A stretch of 64,000 nt of DNA from positions 1 through 64,000 of the forward strand of contig NZ_JAAAWP010000001.1 in the NCBI RefSeq assembly GCF_010500915.1, in the 5' to 3' direction. The stretch is from Alteromonas hispanica. GTDB taxonomy: Bacteria > Pseudomonadota > Gammaproteobacteria > Enterobacterales > Alteromonadaceae. Under the pieces are notes generated by a model that saw only the letters and a program-made list of their open reading frames with translations, was not told the origin of the DNA and made no database searches. The translations under genes were made by a program, and so were the position numbers. This document shows positions 36,425 through 46,485 of this stretch, piece by piece (position 1 is the stretch's first letter; every line of letters starts with the position of its first letter).

Positions 36425-37408
36425 TTACTTTTTGTTGGCCACAATAACGGCTCTTTGTGGTGCAGGGTAGCCTTCAATGGTGCGAGTAATATCTGCCGGA
36501 TCAAGAAAATCTTTCAAAGACTGTGTTTCCATCCATTCTGTTGACCGCTGCTCATCAAGAGTGGTGTGATTAACATCAACAACGCGAATATTTTCAAATC
36601 CTAGCCGACCCAGCCAAACCATGAGCGCCTCAGAACTTGGAAGAAACCAGACATTGCGCATTTGAGCGTAGCGCTCGCCGGCCATTAGCACTGTATTTTC
36701 GTCGCCATCAACCACTAGCGTTTCAAGTATGAGTTCCCCGCCTTTTCTAAGCTGGTTTTTTAGCTGAGTGAGAAACTGCATAGGATCTTTTCGGTGATAG
36801 AGTACTCCCATGGAAAAGACAGTATCGAAGGCTTTAAGCGGCTGCATGTCCTCTATGCCTAGCGGCAAGAAATGAATGTTCCGCTGCCCGACAAAGTGTT
36901 TAATTGCCTGAAACTGGATTAAAAACAACTGCGTAGGATCAATGCCATAAACGCCAGCAGCGTCATCACCTAGCATTCGCCACATGTGATAGCCACTGCC
37001 ACACCCTACATCTAATACATACCTGTTTTTTAACGGCGCTATATGGGGTGCTACCCGATCCCATTTCCAGTCAGAGCGCCATTCAGTATCGATATGAATA
37101 TCGTGTAGAAAAAAGGGACCTTTTCGCCAAGGCATAAATTGCTTCAACAACCCTGAGATTTGTTTCTTAGTGTAGTCGTTGATGTCAGATTCTTTGCCAA
37201 TAGTAACGCTCTCACCTAATTCAACAACGCTTGGCGACGTGGTAGGAAGCTTATTAAGCAAGCGACACCACTTGTCGAACTCACCGTGTTTGTTATGTTG
37301 TTGCCAGGTATTAATTTGTGAAGGTAGGGTTTGAAGCCACGATGAAAGCGGGCTATCCAGCAAGGATTTATAACAGTCGTTAAACCATTCCTGCGCAATT
37401 TTGCTCAT
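36425..37408 (-). CDS. cmoB: tRNA U34 carboxymethyltransferase
   Basis: CmoB transfers a carboxymethyl group from carboxy-SAM to 5-hydroxyuridine at the wobble base, giving cmo5U34. The 327-residue protein (E. coli 323) has the family opening QTWQQHNKHGEF-like region, LMPWRKGPFF-type stretch near 92-100 and the SAM-fold motif VLDVGCGSGYHMWRM. The PFFLHDIHIDTEWRSDWKWDR region is strongly CmoB-like. It lies 68 bases downstream of cmoA, which supplies the carboxy-SAM. The glucosylglycerate operon starts 95 bases after it on the same strand. Confidence 0.96.
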   Translation of the reverse strand: MSKIAQEWFNDCYKSLLDSPLSSWLQTLPSQINTWQQHNKHGEFDKWCRLLNKLPTTSPSVVELGESVTIGKESDINDYTKKQISGLLKQFMPWRKGPFFLHDIHIDTEWRSDWKWDRVAPHIAPLKNRYVLDVGCGSGYHMWRMLGDDAAGVYGIDPTQLFLIQFQAIKHFVGQRNIHFLPLGIEDMQPLKAFDTVFSMGVLYHRKDPMQFLTQLKNQLRKGGELILETLVVDGDENTVLMAGERYAQMRNVWFLPSSEALMVWLGRLGFENIRVVDVNHTTLDEQRSTEWMETQSLKDFLDPADITRTIEGYPAPQRAVIVANKK

Positions 37409-37476
37409 TATAAACTCATTTATTTAAGGTAAAATTCCCTATGCGAGTTGATAGGGAATCGATAGCATTGTTGATG

Positions 37477-38268
37477 CTATTTTTTGATAGCAACCATGGA
37501 CGTGAAATTATAACACTTGAACCACATCACTACATCGTCGAATCCCGCGTCTAATAGTCGACGTTCATGCTCTTCAAACGTGTCGGTAAGCATGACTTTT
37601 TCAAGTGAGGCGCGTTTTTGGCTTACTTCCAACTCGCTGTAGCCGTTATTGCGTTTAAACTGGTGATGGAGGTCGATTAACAATTCATTACCGGCTACTG
37701 AGGGGTGACGTATCTTCTCTGACAGCACGAGTATTCCACCTGGATTAAGTCCGTCAAATATGCGCTCTAACAGTGCCGTTCTGTCTGCAGGAGGTATGAA
37801 CTGAAGAGTAAAGTTCATAATCACCATTGAGGCATTTTCAATGCTTACGTCCTGTGCCATTCCTTTTTTTACTGAGACAGGGTTGGGCAAAGAAAAAGTC
37901 TGCACAATTCGCTGACATCTTTCTACCATGGCTTCAGAACTATCAACGCCGATAATCTCGCAGTTGATATTCTGAGTGGCTCGGGCCACTGAAAGACTCG
38001 CAGCACCTAAAGAACAACCCAAATCGTATACACGACTTCTTTCAGTAACTTTCATACTCGCAAGTTCGCCAATAGCATGAATTATTGATTCATAGCCTGG
38101 TACAGAGCGCTGAATCATGTCAGGAAACACATCAACCACCGACTCATCAAAGGTAAAGTCAGCGACTTTTGTTAGTGGAGTTGCAAAAAGGTTGTCGTGT
38201 TTCTTCACGTAATACTCATAGGTTTTGGTTTGGTGTCGTAATTTTACCGTTTGAATACCAAATGCCAA
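37477..38268 (-). CDS. cmoA: Carboxy-S-adenosyl-L-methionine synthase
   Basis: CmoA converts SAM and prephenate to carboxy-SAM, the donor for CmoB. The 263-residue protein (E. coli 247) has a class I methyltransferase fold with YDLGCSLGAASLSVAR (motif I), IIGVDSSEAMVERC and VIMNFTLQFIPP. DLFATPL-like and DFTFDESVVDVFPDMI stretches near the N-terminus are diagnostic. It is the first gene of the cmoA-cmoB pair and is divergent from the response regulator gene. Confidence 0.96.
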   Translation of the reverse strand: MAFGIQTVKLRHQTKTYEYYVKKHDNLFATPLTKVADFTFDESVVDVFPDMIQRSVPGYESIIHAIGELASMKVTERSRVYDLGCSLGAASLSVARATQNINCEIIGVDSSEAMVERCQRIVQTFSLPNPVSVKKGMAQDVSIENASMVIMNFTLQFIPPADRTALLERIFDGLNPGGILVLSEKIRHPSVAGNELLIDLHHQFKRNNGYSELEVSQKRASLEKVMLTDTFEEHERRLLDAGFDDVVMWFKCYNFTSMVAIKK

Positions 38269-38381
38269 ATCAAAACGTGATTTAAATGCTTAATTTATAG
38301 CTTTTTTGTTGTTTAGGGCTTTTCGTCACTAGCCTAAAGTATTAATCTATACACATATTATAAAAAGGACGTAGTACGTTA

Positions 38382-39017
38382 ATGACTAGAATCTTAATAG
38401 CCGACGATCACCCGTTGTTTCGCGAAGCCTTGAGCGGTGCGCTTACTCCCTATTTTGAAAATGCTCAAATCATTGAAGCAGAAAGTCTAGACACTGCTTT
38501 GGCTAAGCTTGGTGAGTACGACGACATTAAATTAGTACTTCTTGATTTAAATATGCCAGGTGGTGAATATTTCAATGGACTTATAACTCTTAAAGAACAA
38601 TATCCAAATGTTCCAATTGGTGTAATTTCAGGAAGCGATGGTGTTGAGGTTGTTGCTCAGGTAATGAGCTTAGGCGCACAAGGTTTTATCCCTAAAGTCT
38701 CGGCAACACGAGAAATAGCTCAGGCTATTGTCGATATCATAGCGGGCAAGAAATGGCTTCCAGAGGGTGTTGCTGAACAGCTTGATAAAGTGGATGACGA
38801 ACTTAAAGTGCTATTACAGCGATTCCGCGAACTAACGCCTAAGCAAATTCAGGTTCTTTCATATTTAAGAGCAGGCTTGATGAATAAGCAAATCGCTCAT
38901 GAGATGAACGTGACAGAAGCCACTATTAAAGCGCACATCAGCGCCATATTGCGTAAATTAGAGATTAACACGCGTACTCAGGCCGTGTTGCTTATGGATA
39001 AACTCCAACTAAGTTAA
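38382..39017 (+). CDS. NarL/LuxR-family response regulator, orphan
   Basis: The 211-residue transcription factor has an N-terminal receiver domain with the acidic pair Asp8/Asp9, phosphoacceptor Asp55 in VLLDLNMPG, and a switch Ser in GVISGSDG with conserved Lys in FIPKVSA. A C-terminal LuxR-type helix-turn-helix (about 145-205) contains LTPKQIQVLSYLRAGLMNKQIAHEM and ATIKAHISAILRKL. No sensor kinase gene is adjacent, so the partner is encoded elsewhere. It resembles regulators linked to acetate or carbon metabolism, but this is not certain. A terminator follows. Confidence 0.92.
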   Translation: MTRILIADDHPLFREALSGALTPYFENAQIIEAESLDTALAKLGEYDDIKLVLLDLNMPGGEYFNGLITLKEQYPNVPIGVISGSDGVEVVAQVMSLGAQGFIPKVSATREIAQAIVDIIAGKKWLPEGVAEQLDKVDDELKVLLQRFRELTPKQIQVLSYLRAGLMNKQIAHEMNVTEATIKAHISAILRKLEINTRTQAVLLMDKLQLS

Positions 39018-39052
39018 AACATTCGTATTTTGAACGCCAATATACGTATACA

Positions 39053-39090
39053 AATCCGGAAAGCTTGACCAAGCTATCCGGATTTTTGTT
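39053..39090 (+). terminator. Intrinsic terminator after the response regulator gene
   Basis: AATCCGGA (39053-39060) pairs with TCCGGATT (39077-39084), with further AAGCTT/AAGCT pairing inside, followed by TTTGTTTTT. It is a strong Rho-independent terminator. Confidence 0.9.
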
Positions 39091-39131
39091 TTTATTGCCC
39101 TGCACATTAATAATACCAGCCCGCCTAGATA

Positions 39132-39167
39132 CTTAGCCACTCACTTAGTCACTTACTTAGTCACTCA
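39132..39167. repeat. Three 12-bp tandem repeats
   Basis: The units CTTAGCCACTCA, CTTAGTCACTTA and CTTAGTCACTCA follow each other without gaps. They lie in the intergenic space between the response regulator gene and fadE, which converge. No coding role is seen. Confidence 0.8.
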
Positions 39168-39240
39168 GCGTGACTTAAAATATTCGTACTCGCGGCGTGT
39201 TATCGCAGGTATAACTTATCTTCAGATATATTCTAGACAT

Positions 39241-39264
39241 AAAAAAGGCCACTGAATGTGGCCT
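39241..39264 (-). terminator. Intrinsic terminator of fadE
   Basis: AGGCCAC (39246-39252) and GTGGCCT (39258-39264) form a 7-bp stem with a five-base loop. On the reverse strand a run of T follows. It lies about 30 bases beyond the fadE stop. Confidence 0.9.
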
Positions 39265-39295
39265 TTATACATTTGAATTATCTAGCAGTTAATGG

Positions 39296-41758
39296 CTATG
39301 CCGCCTTACCGCTTTTCTTCTTCGCTACAGTAGATGAATTGATTTTTGCTACCAACTCTTCGTGGTCGAAGTCGTCAACGTTAATTGTACGAAGTCTTCC
39401 TGCTTCTGTTTTGTGCATCAAGTCTGCTTCTGACTGGTCAATGATACCTTCAGCAAGTGCTTCATCAGCAAGAACATCTAAGCGTGTAAACGGAAGCTTA
39501 GCTTTCTTGTGTTTACAGATGCGGTCGAAGATAGGCTCGCACAGTAAAACATCATCGAGAGTTTGTTCAAGATCACCAAACAAGCTGCCGTCTTCACGAC
39601 TAAGGTACTGACCATGACCAAGGCGGCTTCTTGATGTTGACGGTGTTTGAAGCATTTTTGCAATAGCATGCTCGGTTTTGTCTGAAGGTTTTCCAACGCG
39701 ACGACCAACAGGAAGTACCATTATACGAAGTGCAACAGCAATGGCCTTGTTAGGGAAGTTTGCAAGGAAATCTTCAATAGCAGTTTCTATATCGTGAAGG
39801 GTAGTTTGCATTGCCCAATGTAGAAGCGGCAAATCTTCCTTCAAGCGACCTTCTTCGTCAAAGCGCTTCAACGTGGTGCTACCCATATAAATACCACTTA
39901 AGATATCGCCTAATCGGGCAGATAATCTCTCGCGACGTTTAAGGTCTCCACCAAGCACACCCATAGACACATCGGTAAGAAGCGCCAGGTTTGCACTGTA
40001 ACCTTGCATTAGCTTGTAATAACGAGCCGTTTCGTCAGTAAATGGAGCACTACTAAAGGCACCATTTGTGAGCGAGAACCAAATACTACGTACTGTGTTA
40101 GCAACAGCGAAACCAATATGACCAAATACGGCCTTATCGAATGCGACTAGTGCTTCTTTTTTGTCTTCAATGGCTGCAGCTTGCAATTCTTTGAGAACAA
40201 AGGGATGACAGCGCATTGCGCCCTGACCAAAGATCATCATGTTACGAGTAAGAATGTTGGCGCCCTCTACAGTAATAGAGATAGGCACACCTTGGTAGCC
40301 GCGGCCTAAATAGTTATTGGGGCCAAGCATAACGCCCTTACCGCCATGAACGTCCATGGAATCATCCATTACTTGTCGCATTTTCTCAGTAAGATGATAT
40401 TTACAAATTGCAGAGATAACAGATGGTTTCTCGCCCAAATCAACACCGACTGTTGAGAAGCGTGTTACGCCATCCATTAAATAAGCATTACCACCAATGC
40501 GGGCCAACATTTCTTCTACACCTTCCATATGACCTACTGGCATACGGAACTGACGACGAATTCGGGCATAAGCACCTGTGGCAAGAGAAACAGACTTCGC
40601 GCCACCAGCAGCTGAAGACGGTAGAGTGATACAGCGACCTACTGACAGACACTCCATCAGCATACGCCAGCCGCGTCCGGCCATTGCAGGCCCGCCGATG
40701 ATATAGTCGATTGGTACAAAGATGTCGTCCCCTTTAATAGGACCGTTTTGAAACGGAGTATTAAGCGGGAAGTGACGACGTCCAATCTCTAAGCCCTTGG
40801 TGTCGCGAGGGATTAGCGCACAGGTAATACCTGGATCGGCATTGTCGCCTAGTAATCCATCAGGATCTTTTAGTTTAAACGCCAAACCGATAACAGTGGC
40901 AACCGGCGCAAGCGTGATATAACGCTTGCTAAAAGTTAGGCGCATGCCTAGTACTTCTTCACCGTTAAACTCGCCCTTGCATACAATACCTACATCTGGA
41001 ATTGCCCCTGCGTCTGACCCTGCTTCTGGACCAGTAAGGGCAAAGCAAGGAATTTCTTCACCCGCCGCTAGGCGTGGAAGATAATGGTCTTGCTGTTCCT
41101 TCGTACCATAATGCTGAAGAAGCTCGCCCGGGCCTAAAGAGTTAGGAACGCCAACCGTGCTTGATAATACGGCACTAACACCGGCTAGCTTCTGCAAAAC
41201 GCGAGATTGAGCGAATGCAGAAAACTCGAGACCGCCATATTCTTTTTTGATGATCATCGCAAAGAACTTGTGCTCTTTGAGGAATTGCCAAATCTCTGGA
41301 GGCAGGTCTGCGTCTTTGTGATTTATTTGCCACTCGTCAACCATTGAGCAGACTTCTTCACAAGGTCCGTCGAGAAACGCTTGCTCTTCTGCGGTTAAGC
41401 GACCTTTTGGAATGCGATGCAATTTATCCCAATCTGGCTTCCCACTAAATATATCGCCATCCCACCAGACAGTACCGGCGTCAATAGCTTCTTGTTCAGT
41501 GCTCGACATTTCAGGCATAACCTTGCGGTAAAATGCCAGTAGCTTTTTAGAGATGTGTTGTTGTCTAATATTCGACAGCGTAAACGGCAGTGTTAATGCA
41601 AGATACACTAACCAACCAAACAGGCCAATATCGCCAAAAAAGGTGCCTAAAACCATGACGCCTGCACCCATAGCGACTGCTGTCACCAGGCTGGTACGCT
41701 GATAACTAGCAATGGCTAGCGTCAGAACGACCAGTAAGAACCATATAAAATCTGCCAT
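39296..41758 (-). CDS. fadE: Acyl-CoA dehydrogenase, FadE type
   Basis: FadE performs the first oxidation of fatty-acid beta-oxidation. The 820-residue protein (E. coli 814) has two to three N-terminal hydrophobic segments (residues 1-65) that anchor it to the membrane. The acyl-CoA dehydrogenase domains follow: [19 protein letters not shown] is the middle-domain flavin region, [21 protein letters not shown] lies in the C-terminal helical domain, and a long FadE-specific tail is present. GGAG with good spacing precedes the ATG. It is a single-gene unit with its own terminator. Regulatory sites for FadR- or PsrA-like repressors were not identified. Confidence 0.95.
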   Translation of the reverse strand: MADFIWFLLVVLTLAIASYQRTSLVTAVAMGAGVMVLGTFFGDIGLFGWLVYLALTLPFTLSNIRQQHISKKLLAFYRKVMPEMSSTEQEAIDAGTVWWDGDIFSGKPDWDKLHRIPKGRLTAEEQAFLDGPCEEVCSMVDEWQINHKDADLPPEIWQFLKEHKFFAMIIKKEYGGLEFSAFAQSRVLQKLAGVSAVLSSTVGVPNSLGPGELLQHYGTKEQQDHYLPRLAAGEEIPCFALTGPEAGSDAGAIPDVGIVCKGEFNGEEVLGMRLTFSKRYITLAPVATVIGLAFKLKDPDGLLGDNADPGITCALIPRDTKGLEIGRRHFPLNTPFQNGPIKGDDIFVPIDYIIGGPAMAGRGWRMLMECLSVGRCITLPSSAAGGAKSVSLATGAYARIRRQFRMPVGHMEGVEEMLARIGGNAYLMDGVTRFSTVGVDLGEKPSVISAICKYHLTEKMRQVMDDSMDVHGGKGVMLGPNNYLGRGYQGVPISITVEGANILTRNMMIFGQGAMRCHPFVLKELQAAAIEDKKEALVAFDKAVFGHIGFAVANTVRSIWFSLTNGAFSSAPFTDETARYYKLMQGYSANLALLTDVSMGVLGGDLKRRERLSARLGDILSGIYMGSTTLKRFDEEGRLKEDLPLLHWAMQTTLHDIETAIEDFLANFPNKAIAVALRIMVLPVGRRVGKPSDKTEHAIAKMLQTPSTSRSRLGHGQYLSREDGSLFGDLEQTLDDVLLCEPIFDRICKHKKAKLPFTRLDVLADEALAEGIIDQSEADLMHKTEAGRLRTINVDDFDHEELVAKINSSTVAKKKSGKAA

Positions 41759-42019
41759 ACATCACTCCTGAAAGGCGTTGAACATTACACTTGTCTGCTT
41801 TATTACGCGTTGGCTCGTTACAATCTTGAGAACGGCTTTTGAGGTCAGACCAGCATGCCCTAAACCTATTATTTATAAGCCCAAAGATCAAGATTTTTAC
41901 ATGAATAATCTATTAATCACGATGTTAATAATGGGCTTTCATACACTGTTTTTAACAGTATAGTGGTTGGTGGGAAAAGTAGTTAATAAGAATGGACAGC
42001 CAAAAAAGGAGAGGGCTGT

Positions 42020-42071
42020 AAAATAAAAATAGGCTCTTAAGACCTATTAAACACCGCCTGACAATAGGCGG
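42020..42071 (-). terminator. Two hairpins ending the purM-purN-DUF3108 transcript
   Basis: Reading the reverse strand, CCGCCT/AGGCGG (42054-42059 with 42066-42071) comes first without a T tract. Then AATAGG/CCTATT (42028-42033 with 42043-42048) is followed by TTTATTTT. The second has the form of a weak intrinsic terminator. No other gene was seen in 41759-42116. Confidence 0.6.
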
Positions 42072-42116
42072 CGCTAAAATAACAAGCAGCGTTTTTTGTA
42101 GAAGTACGCAGAGTAT

Positions 42117-42878
42117 TTATAACAATGTGAAAGCGTTGAGCTTAATGTCACCTTGTTCGTCGCCTTCTTTAAATTGTTGTAACCTTACTAATGCGTAATT
42201 CAATTCTGGTGCAAACCACGCAAAGGTTTCGCGCTTTTTAGATTCGCGGATGAGCTTCACTTTTACCGCAGCGATTTTTCCATAGGGTAGTGAAAGAGTT
42301 TCGTTTGCAACCACTTCAACGCCATACTGTCTGCGTTGCCCTCGATAGTTCACAAAATCATAAGTAACAGAGGTTTCACCATTAGCCAGCTTTTTCGCTA
42401 AATCTAGGCGATAAATCTGATTATCAAACTCGCCATCCCAAGGGTATTTTTCACCATTATCTACGGATATTTGCCCATCATTTTTTTGGGTAAAAGTGAC
42501 TTCTAAAGACTTATCCGGGCCTGTACCAGAACGACTATAAGAATACTCTGAGGCTATCACCTCGCCATCTTGAATGGAAAAAATAGAGTGCTCAGTGCGT
42601 TTGTCGGATAAAAAGAATTTGGATACTTTCGAAGTGTAAAGCAGGGAATACTTATCATCAGTAAGTTGTGACAGCTCAATTGAAGCTTCACCCACATCGT
42701 CTCCCCATTTGTAGGCTGTGTAGGTGGCTTTGTAAGGGTCTAGCTTCAGCGATGTCTTTGCATTGGTATCAACATCAGATTTTACAACGCTGTCAGCGAA
42801 CGCATTCGCTGACAGAGCCGAAAAAACAAAGAAAATAAACGCCCTTGCTGCTACTTTAAACGGTTTAATCGTTTGCAT
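42117..42878 (-). CDS. DUF3108 family exported protein
   Basis: The 253-residue protein has a signal peptide (VAARAFIFFVFSALSANAFA). The mature part is a beta-rich DUF3108 domain with PYKATYTAYKWGDDVGEASIEL and SYDFVNYRGQRRQYGVEVV-like repeats. The family is periplasmic or envelope-associated and of unknown function. The frame opens at 42905, but the ATG at 42878 starts nearer the signal sequence; either start overlaps the purN 3' end, by 14 bases for the chosen one. The linkage to purM-purN is common in gammaproteobacteria. Confidence 0.85.
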   Translation of the reverse strand: MQTIKPFKVAARAFIFFVFSALSANAFADSVVKSDVDTNAKTSLKLDPYKATYTAYKWGDDVGEASIELSQLTDDKYSLLYTSKVSKFFLSDKRTEHSIFSIQDGEVIASEYSYSRSGTGPDKSLEVTFTQKNDGQISVDNGEKYPWDGEFDNQIYRLDLAKKLANGETSVTYDFVNYRGQRRQYGVEVVANETLSLPYGKIAAVKVKLIRESKKRETFAWFAPELNYALVRLQQFKEGDEQGDIKLNAFTLL

Positions 42879-43515
42879 AGCCTGTTTCTGGTAGCTCTTG
42901 CTCATCTAAGATAGCCTTATTGTCTCTCATCGATAACCTGCCAGCGCTGAACCAGCGAAGAACAAGAGGATAAATACGTCTTTCTTGTTCTTGTACTCGC
43001 TCAGCTAAATCGTCAGCACTATCACCTTCAAACACAGGAACTCTACTTTGAATGATAACAGGGCCTCCATCAAGCTCGGGCGTAACAAAGTGTACACTAA
43101 CGCCGTGCTCTGTATCACCGTTATCGATTGCCCGTTGGTGAGTATGTAAACCTTTGTACTTGGGCAACAAAGATGGATGAATGTTCACTAATTTACCAGC
43201 AAACTCATCGACAAACTCGGGTGTTAGGATGCGCATAAAACCAGCAAGAACAACACAATCGGCGCCGAAGGTATTTATTTGCTCCTTCAGCGCGCTGTCG
43301 TAAGACTCTCTGTCTTCAAATTGTGTATGGTCTAGACAGACCGCGTTTATGCCCGCACTTTTTGCTCGCTCCAGACCGTAAGCGTTGGGACGGTTACTAA
43401 TAACGCCGCTTACTACTGCATCAAGACGACCAGCACTAATTTCATCTATTATTGCTTGTAGGTTACTTCCGTTGCCTGAGATCAGGACACAAAGTTTTGT
43501 CACAGCGTTGCTCAC
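42865..43515 (-). CDS. purN: Phosphoribosylglycinamide formyltransferase
   Basis: PurN transfers a formyl group from 10-formyltetrahydrofolate to glycinamide ribonucleotide in purine synthesis. The 216-residue protein (E. coli 212) has [48 protein letters not shown] with the catalytic Asn-His pair, and the later Asp in [12 protein letters not shown]. It begins at a GTG that overlaps the purM stop (GTGA), so translation is coupled. It overlaps the following DUF3108 gene by a few codons. Confidence 0.97.
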   Translation of the reverse strand: MSNAVTKLCVLISGNGSNLQAIIDEISAGRLDAVVSGVISNRPNAYGLERAKSAGINAVCLDHTQFEDRESYDSALKEQINTFGADCVVLAGFMRILTPEFVDEFAGKLVNIHPSLLPKYKGLHTHQRAIDNGDTEHGVSVHFVTPELDGGPVIIQSRVPVFEGDSADDLAERVQEQERRIYPLVLRWFSAGRLSMRDNKAILDEQELPETGYAND

Positions 43516-44555
43516 TCGTTGATCTCTACTTGTTCATCGTTGCCTTCTTTTGCTTCGATGCTACCAATCAACCATGCGTTTTCGCCTTGCGCTGACAAAA
43601 TGTCTAGGGAGCGCTGAACGTCATCTTCGTCAACCACGATCACGAGGCCAACGCCACAGTTAAACGTACGATACATTTCATGACGAGTTACGTTGCCGTT
43701 AGACTGTAACCAAGAGAAAATATCGGGCCACTGCCATGTGGTTTCATCAATAATAACCTTCGCGTCATCTGGCAGCACACGAGGAATGTTTTCCCAAAAG
43801 CCACCGCCAGTGATATGTGAAATGGCGCTTACTTTAACTTCGTCAAGTAAAGCGAGAACCGACTTAACATAAATGCGCGTTGGCTCCAGCAGGTGCTCTA
43901 TGATGGGCTTGCCGTTTAAATCTGCGTTAACGTCGGCGTTGCTCACTTCAATAATTTTACGCACAAGAGAGTAACCGTTTGAGTGAGGGCCTGATGAGCC
44001 AAGAGCAATAAGCTTTTGTCCAGGTTTAACATTGGTACCGTCGATTACGTCTTCTGCCTCTACAACACCGACGCAGAAACCCGCGATGTCATAGTCACCT
44101 CCATGATACATGCCTGGCATTTCGGCGGTTTCACCACCTATTAATGCGCAGCCAGCAAGTTCACAGCCTGCACCAATACCAGTCACTACCGATGTTGCAA
44201 CGTCAACATCTAGCTTACCCGTGGCATAATAATCGAGGAAGAATAAAGGCTCAGCACCTTGCACGATGAGGTCGTTCACACACATGGCCACAAGGTCAAT
44301 ACCTACGCCGTCATGTCGATTAGCATCCATGGCAACGCGGAGCTTGGTACCTACACCGTCAGTGCCAGAAACTAAAAGTGGTTTTTTGTATTTCGACGGT
44401 AATTCACACAGCGCGCCGAAACCACCTAAGTTACCTTTAACTTCAGGTCGGTGTGTTTTCTTTGTTACTGACTTAATGCGCTCTACAAGTTGATTTCCTG
44501 CGTCAATATCTACGCCTGCGTCTTTGTAGCTTAAAGAGGTTTTATTTTCGCTCAC
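43512..44555 (-). CDS. purM: Phosphoribosylformylglycinamidine cyclo-ligase (AIR synthetase)
   Basis: PurM closes the imidazole ring using ATP in purine synthesis. The 347-residue protein (E. coli 345) opens with [22 protein letters not shown] and contains [29 protein letters not shown] and [16 protein letters not shown], all family hallmarks. It is the first gene of purM-purN-DUF3108 on the reverse strand. The divergent intergenic region of 622 bases upstream is expected to hold its promoter, but I did not see a convincing PurR site. Confidence 0.97.
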   Translation of the reverse strand: MSENKTSLSYKDAGVDIDAGNQLVERIKSVTKKTHRPEVKGNLGGFGALCELPSKYKKPLLVSGTDGVGTKLRVAMDANRHDGVGIDLVAMCVNDLIVQGAEPLFFLDYYATGKLDVDVATSVVTGIGAGCELAGCALIGGETAEMPGMYHGGDYDIAGFCVGVVEAEDVIDGTNVKPGQKLIALGSSGPHSNGYSLVRKIIEVSNADVNADLNGKPIIEHLLEPTRIYVKSVLALLDEVKVSAISHITGGGFWENIPRVLPDDAKVIIDETTWQWPDIFSWLQSNGNVTRHEMYRTFNCGVGLVIVVDEDDVQRSLDILSAQGENAWLIGSIEAKEGNDEQVEINE

Positions 44556-45177
44556 GGTTGGGCCCTGGAACTAAGAGGTAGAAAACCGCGGATTCTACCA
44601 GCAACTCGGCGCAAGTCCAATTTGTAGCGGCGATTTTGTGGGCTTTTTTCCAATAAGGCGTGATACTGTTTGATAATTCTCTATGGCTTGATGAAAAATT
44701 TTCTATTTTCGTAAAGTTTTGATTTGTTTTCGAGATGGCTTTTTAACAGTACAAAATGAATACGGGGCGTGCTAATCATTGATGCACGTTGACTGTACAT
44801 TTTTACAGCAAACTTCAACAAGCGCTGAGGCCAGAAAGCTTAATGAAATACAGAAAAATGGAGATTGAATGGGCACTTAATTTAATTTTTCTCGGTTTAA
44901 GGATGAAATAAGCGCAAATATAAAAGAGAATGGAGTTTTGATTTTGCTTTTCCATTGTCCAGCTCGAATAAGGCTAGTGCAGTGGCGCGTACAATTTTTC
45001 AGTTTAGGGAATTACAGTGAACACGGATCAGGTAGAGTGGGAGTTAGTGTAGTGAGAGTGGATGATTTGCGTTCTTTATTGTTGTCAAAAGAAGCGTCTT
45101 CAAAAGATGCTGCTTCAACATATGTGGCTTCAAAACATGTGGTTTCAATACGAGAATATTCGCATCAAGGTGCTTTG
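44556..45177. other. Divergent intergenic region between purM and the DUF2066 gene
   Basis: No gene is supported. An open frame in line with the DUF2066 gene starts at 44938, but its sequence lacks family resemblance. The region holds a small hairpin near purM (GTAGAA/GATTCTAC around 44580-44602). At 44764-44810 a stretch resembles the left end of the inverted-repeat element at 48786. A 15-bp tandem repeat lies at 45079-45153. Promoters for both flanking genes should lie here. Confidence 0.45.
45079..45153. repeat. Five 15-bp tandem repeats before the DUF2066 gene
   Basis: Successive units are TTGTTGTCAAAAGAA, GCGTCTTCAAAAGAT, GCTGCTTCAACATAT, GTGGCTTCAAAACAT and GTGGTTTCAATACGA. They share the core TTCAAAA. 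The period is a multiple of three and the frame is open into the DUF2066 gene, so if translated it would give a five-residue Ser/Ala/Lys-rich repeat. It ends 24 bases before the chosen ATG. Confidence 0.75.
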
Positions 45178-46479
45178 ATGCTAAAAGCGCTTATGTTATT
45201 TGTGATGTGCGCCACTGCCTTTGCTACAAATGCAATTGAAAGAATTGTGGTAAACGAAGCAAAAGTTCTTGTTGATGACCAGAGTTCTCGCACGCAGAAA
45301 AGCGCAGCAAAAAAAGCGCTACGTGAAGTATTTCTTAAAATGTCGGGCTCGTCTGAAACGTTAAGCAATGCAGGTGTAAGAGCTGCACTCGCTTCACCAG
45401 AGGCCTTGCTTCGTTCGTATCGCTATTCCTACAACGGTGACGAAACTTATTATGTTGCGGAATTCGATTCGTCAAAAATTGCTGAAATATTGCAGCGAGA
45501 AATGTTGCCGCTCTGGGGAGATAGAAGGCCCGAAACTTTGATTTGGCTGGCGATACAAGACGAAAAAGAAAACAAAGTTATTATTGATGAAGCGCTGAAC
45601 CATCCTATTTCTGAGGCCATAAACACCACAGCTAAGGAACGAGGTTTGCCATTAAGTTTGCCGCTCATGGATTTAACCGACAGCGTCAACATTTCTACCT
45701 ACGACATTTGGGGGCGCTTTGTGGAGCCTGTCCGAAACGCGTCCGAGCGATACCAAGTTGACAATATTATTGCCGCTCGCGTTTATAAAAACGACGCCAC
45801 CTCGGTGCCAGATTTCCCCCGCGAGCCTGAAGTGCCTGCAAGCACAGAGAACGAAGAAGCTGATGAATTATCCGATGAAGACGATTATTCGAGTATAGAC
45901 GAGTTAGTACAGAGCCAATTTGATAACGGCAACGCCGATAGTGTTGAAGCGGTGCCTAACGGAGCGATGACGGGGCAACAAACAGAGCAAACTGCGCCAC
46001 CCAGTGTAAAACCTTTCACCATGGATGAATTTGAGGAATATGCAAAGCGTGCTGAAGCAGGTGACTTTGGCCTTGACTGGGTGTTTATTAGTAATGACAG
46101 TGTCAGCTATGGCAGTATTTACGATGACACTCCAGCGGCGCTAGGAAATGCTTTGGTCGATGCATATGCCAATTATCTCTCATCACAATACGCCGTGATT
46201 GGTGTTAACGAAGCAGACCGTGAAATACTTGAAATTTCTGTTGCTAACGTTGGCTCACTTTCAAGTTATGCCAGTTTGAAACGCTACTTAATGTCACTAA
46301 GCGTTATTGAAAATGCGGCACTAATAAAGCAATCAGGCACAGTGGCGACGTTTTCGGTTACATTAATTGGCACGAGTGATGACTTAATGAATTCCGTTGG
46401 ATTAGAAGCTAAACTGAACCCCGTTACCGATGCCTATGGGCAACCTGTTCAAGGGTTTAACTTTTACTGGAACAATTAG
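45178..46479 (+). CDS. DUF2066 family exported protein
   Basis: The 433-residue protein starts with a signal peptide MLKALMLFVMCATAFATNA. The DUF2066 region follows with VLVDDQSSRTQKSAAKKALREVF-like and YVAEFDSSKIAEIL stretches. An acidic, low-complexity linker (about 205-260) is followed by a C-terminal domain ending in VQGFNFYWNN. Family function is unknown. The frame is open from 44938, but the ATG at 45178 has AAGG seven bases upstream and begins the signal peptide. It precedes hda by six bases, an arrangement common in gammaproteobacteria. Confidence 0.85.
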   Translation: MLKALMLFVMCATAFATNAIERIVVNEAKVLVDDQSSRTQKSAAKKALREVFLKMSGSSETLSNAGVRAALASPEALLRSYRYSYNGDETYYVAEFDSSKIAEILQREMLPLWGDRRPETLIWLAIQDEKENKVIIDEALNHPISEAINTTAKERGLPLSLPLMDLTDSVNISTYDIWGRFVEPVRNASERYQVDNIIAARVYKNDATSVPDFPREPEVPASTENEEADELSDEDDYSSIDELVQSQFDNGNADSVEAVPNGAMTGQQTEQTAPPSVKPFTMDEFEEYAKRAEAGDFGLDWVFISNDSVSYGSIYDDTPAALGNALVDAYANYLSSQYAVIGVNEADREILEISVANVGSLSSYASLKRYLMSLSVIENAALIKQSGTVATFSVTLIGTSDDLMNSVGLEAKLNPVTDAYGQPVQGFNFYWNN

Positions 46480-46485
46480 TCATTT

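Noticed and set aside
44938..45177. 80-residue N-terminal extension of the DUF2066 protein
   Set aside because: It has no family match, contains tandem repeats and would bury the signal peptide; the ATG at 45178 has AAGG at good spacing.
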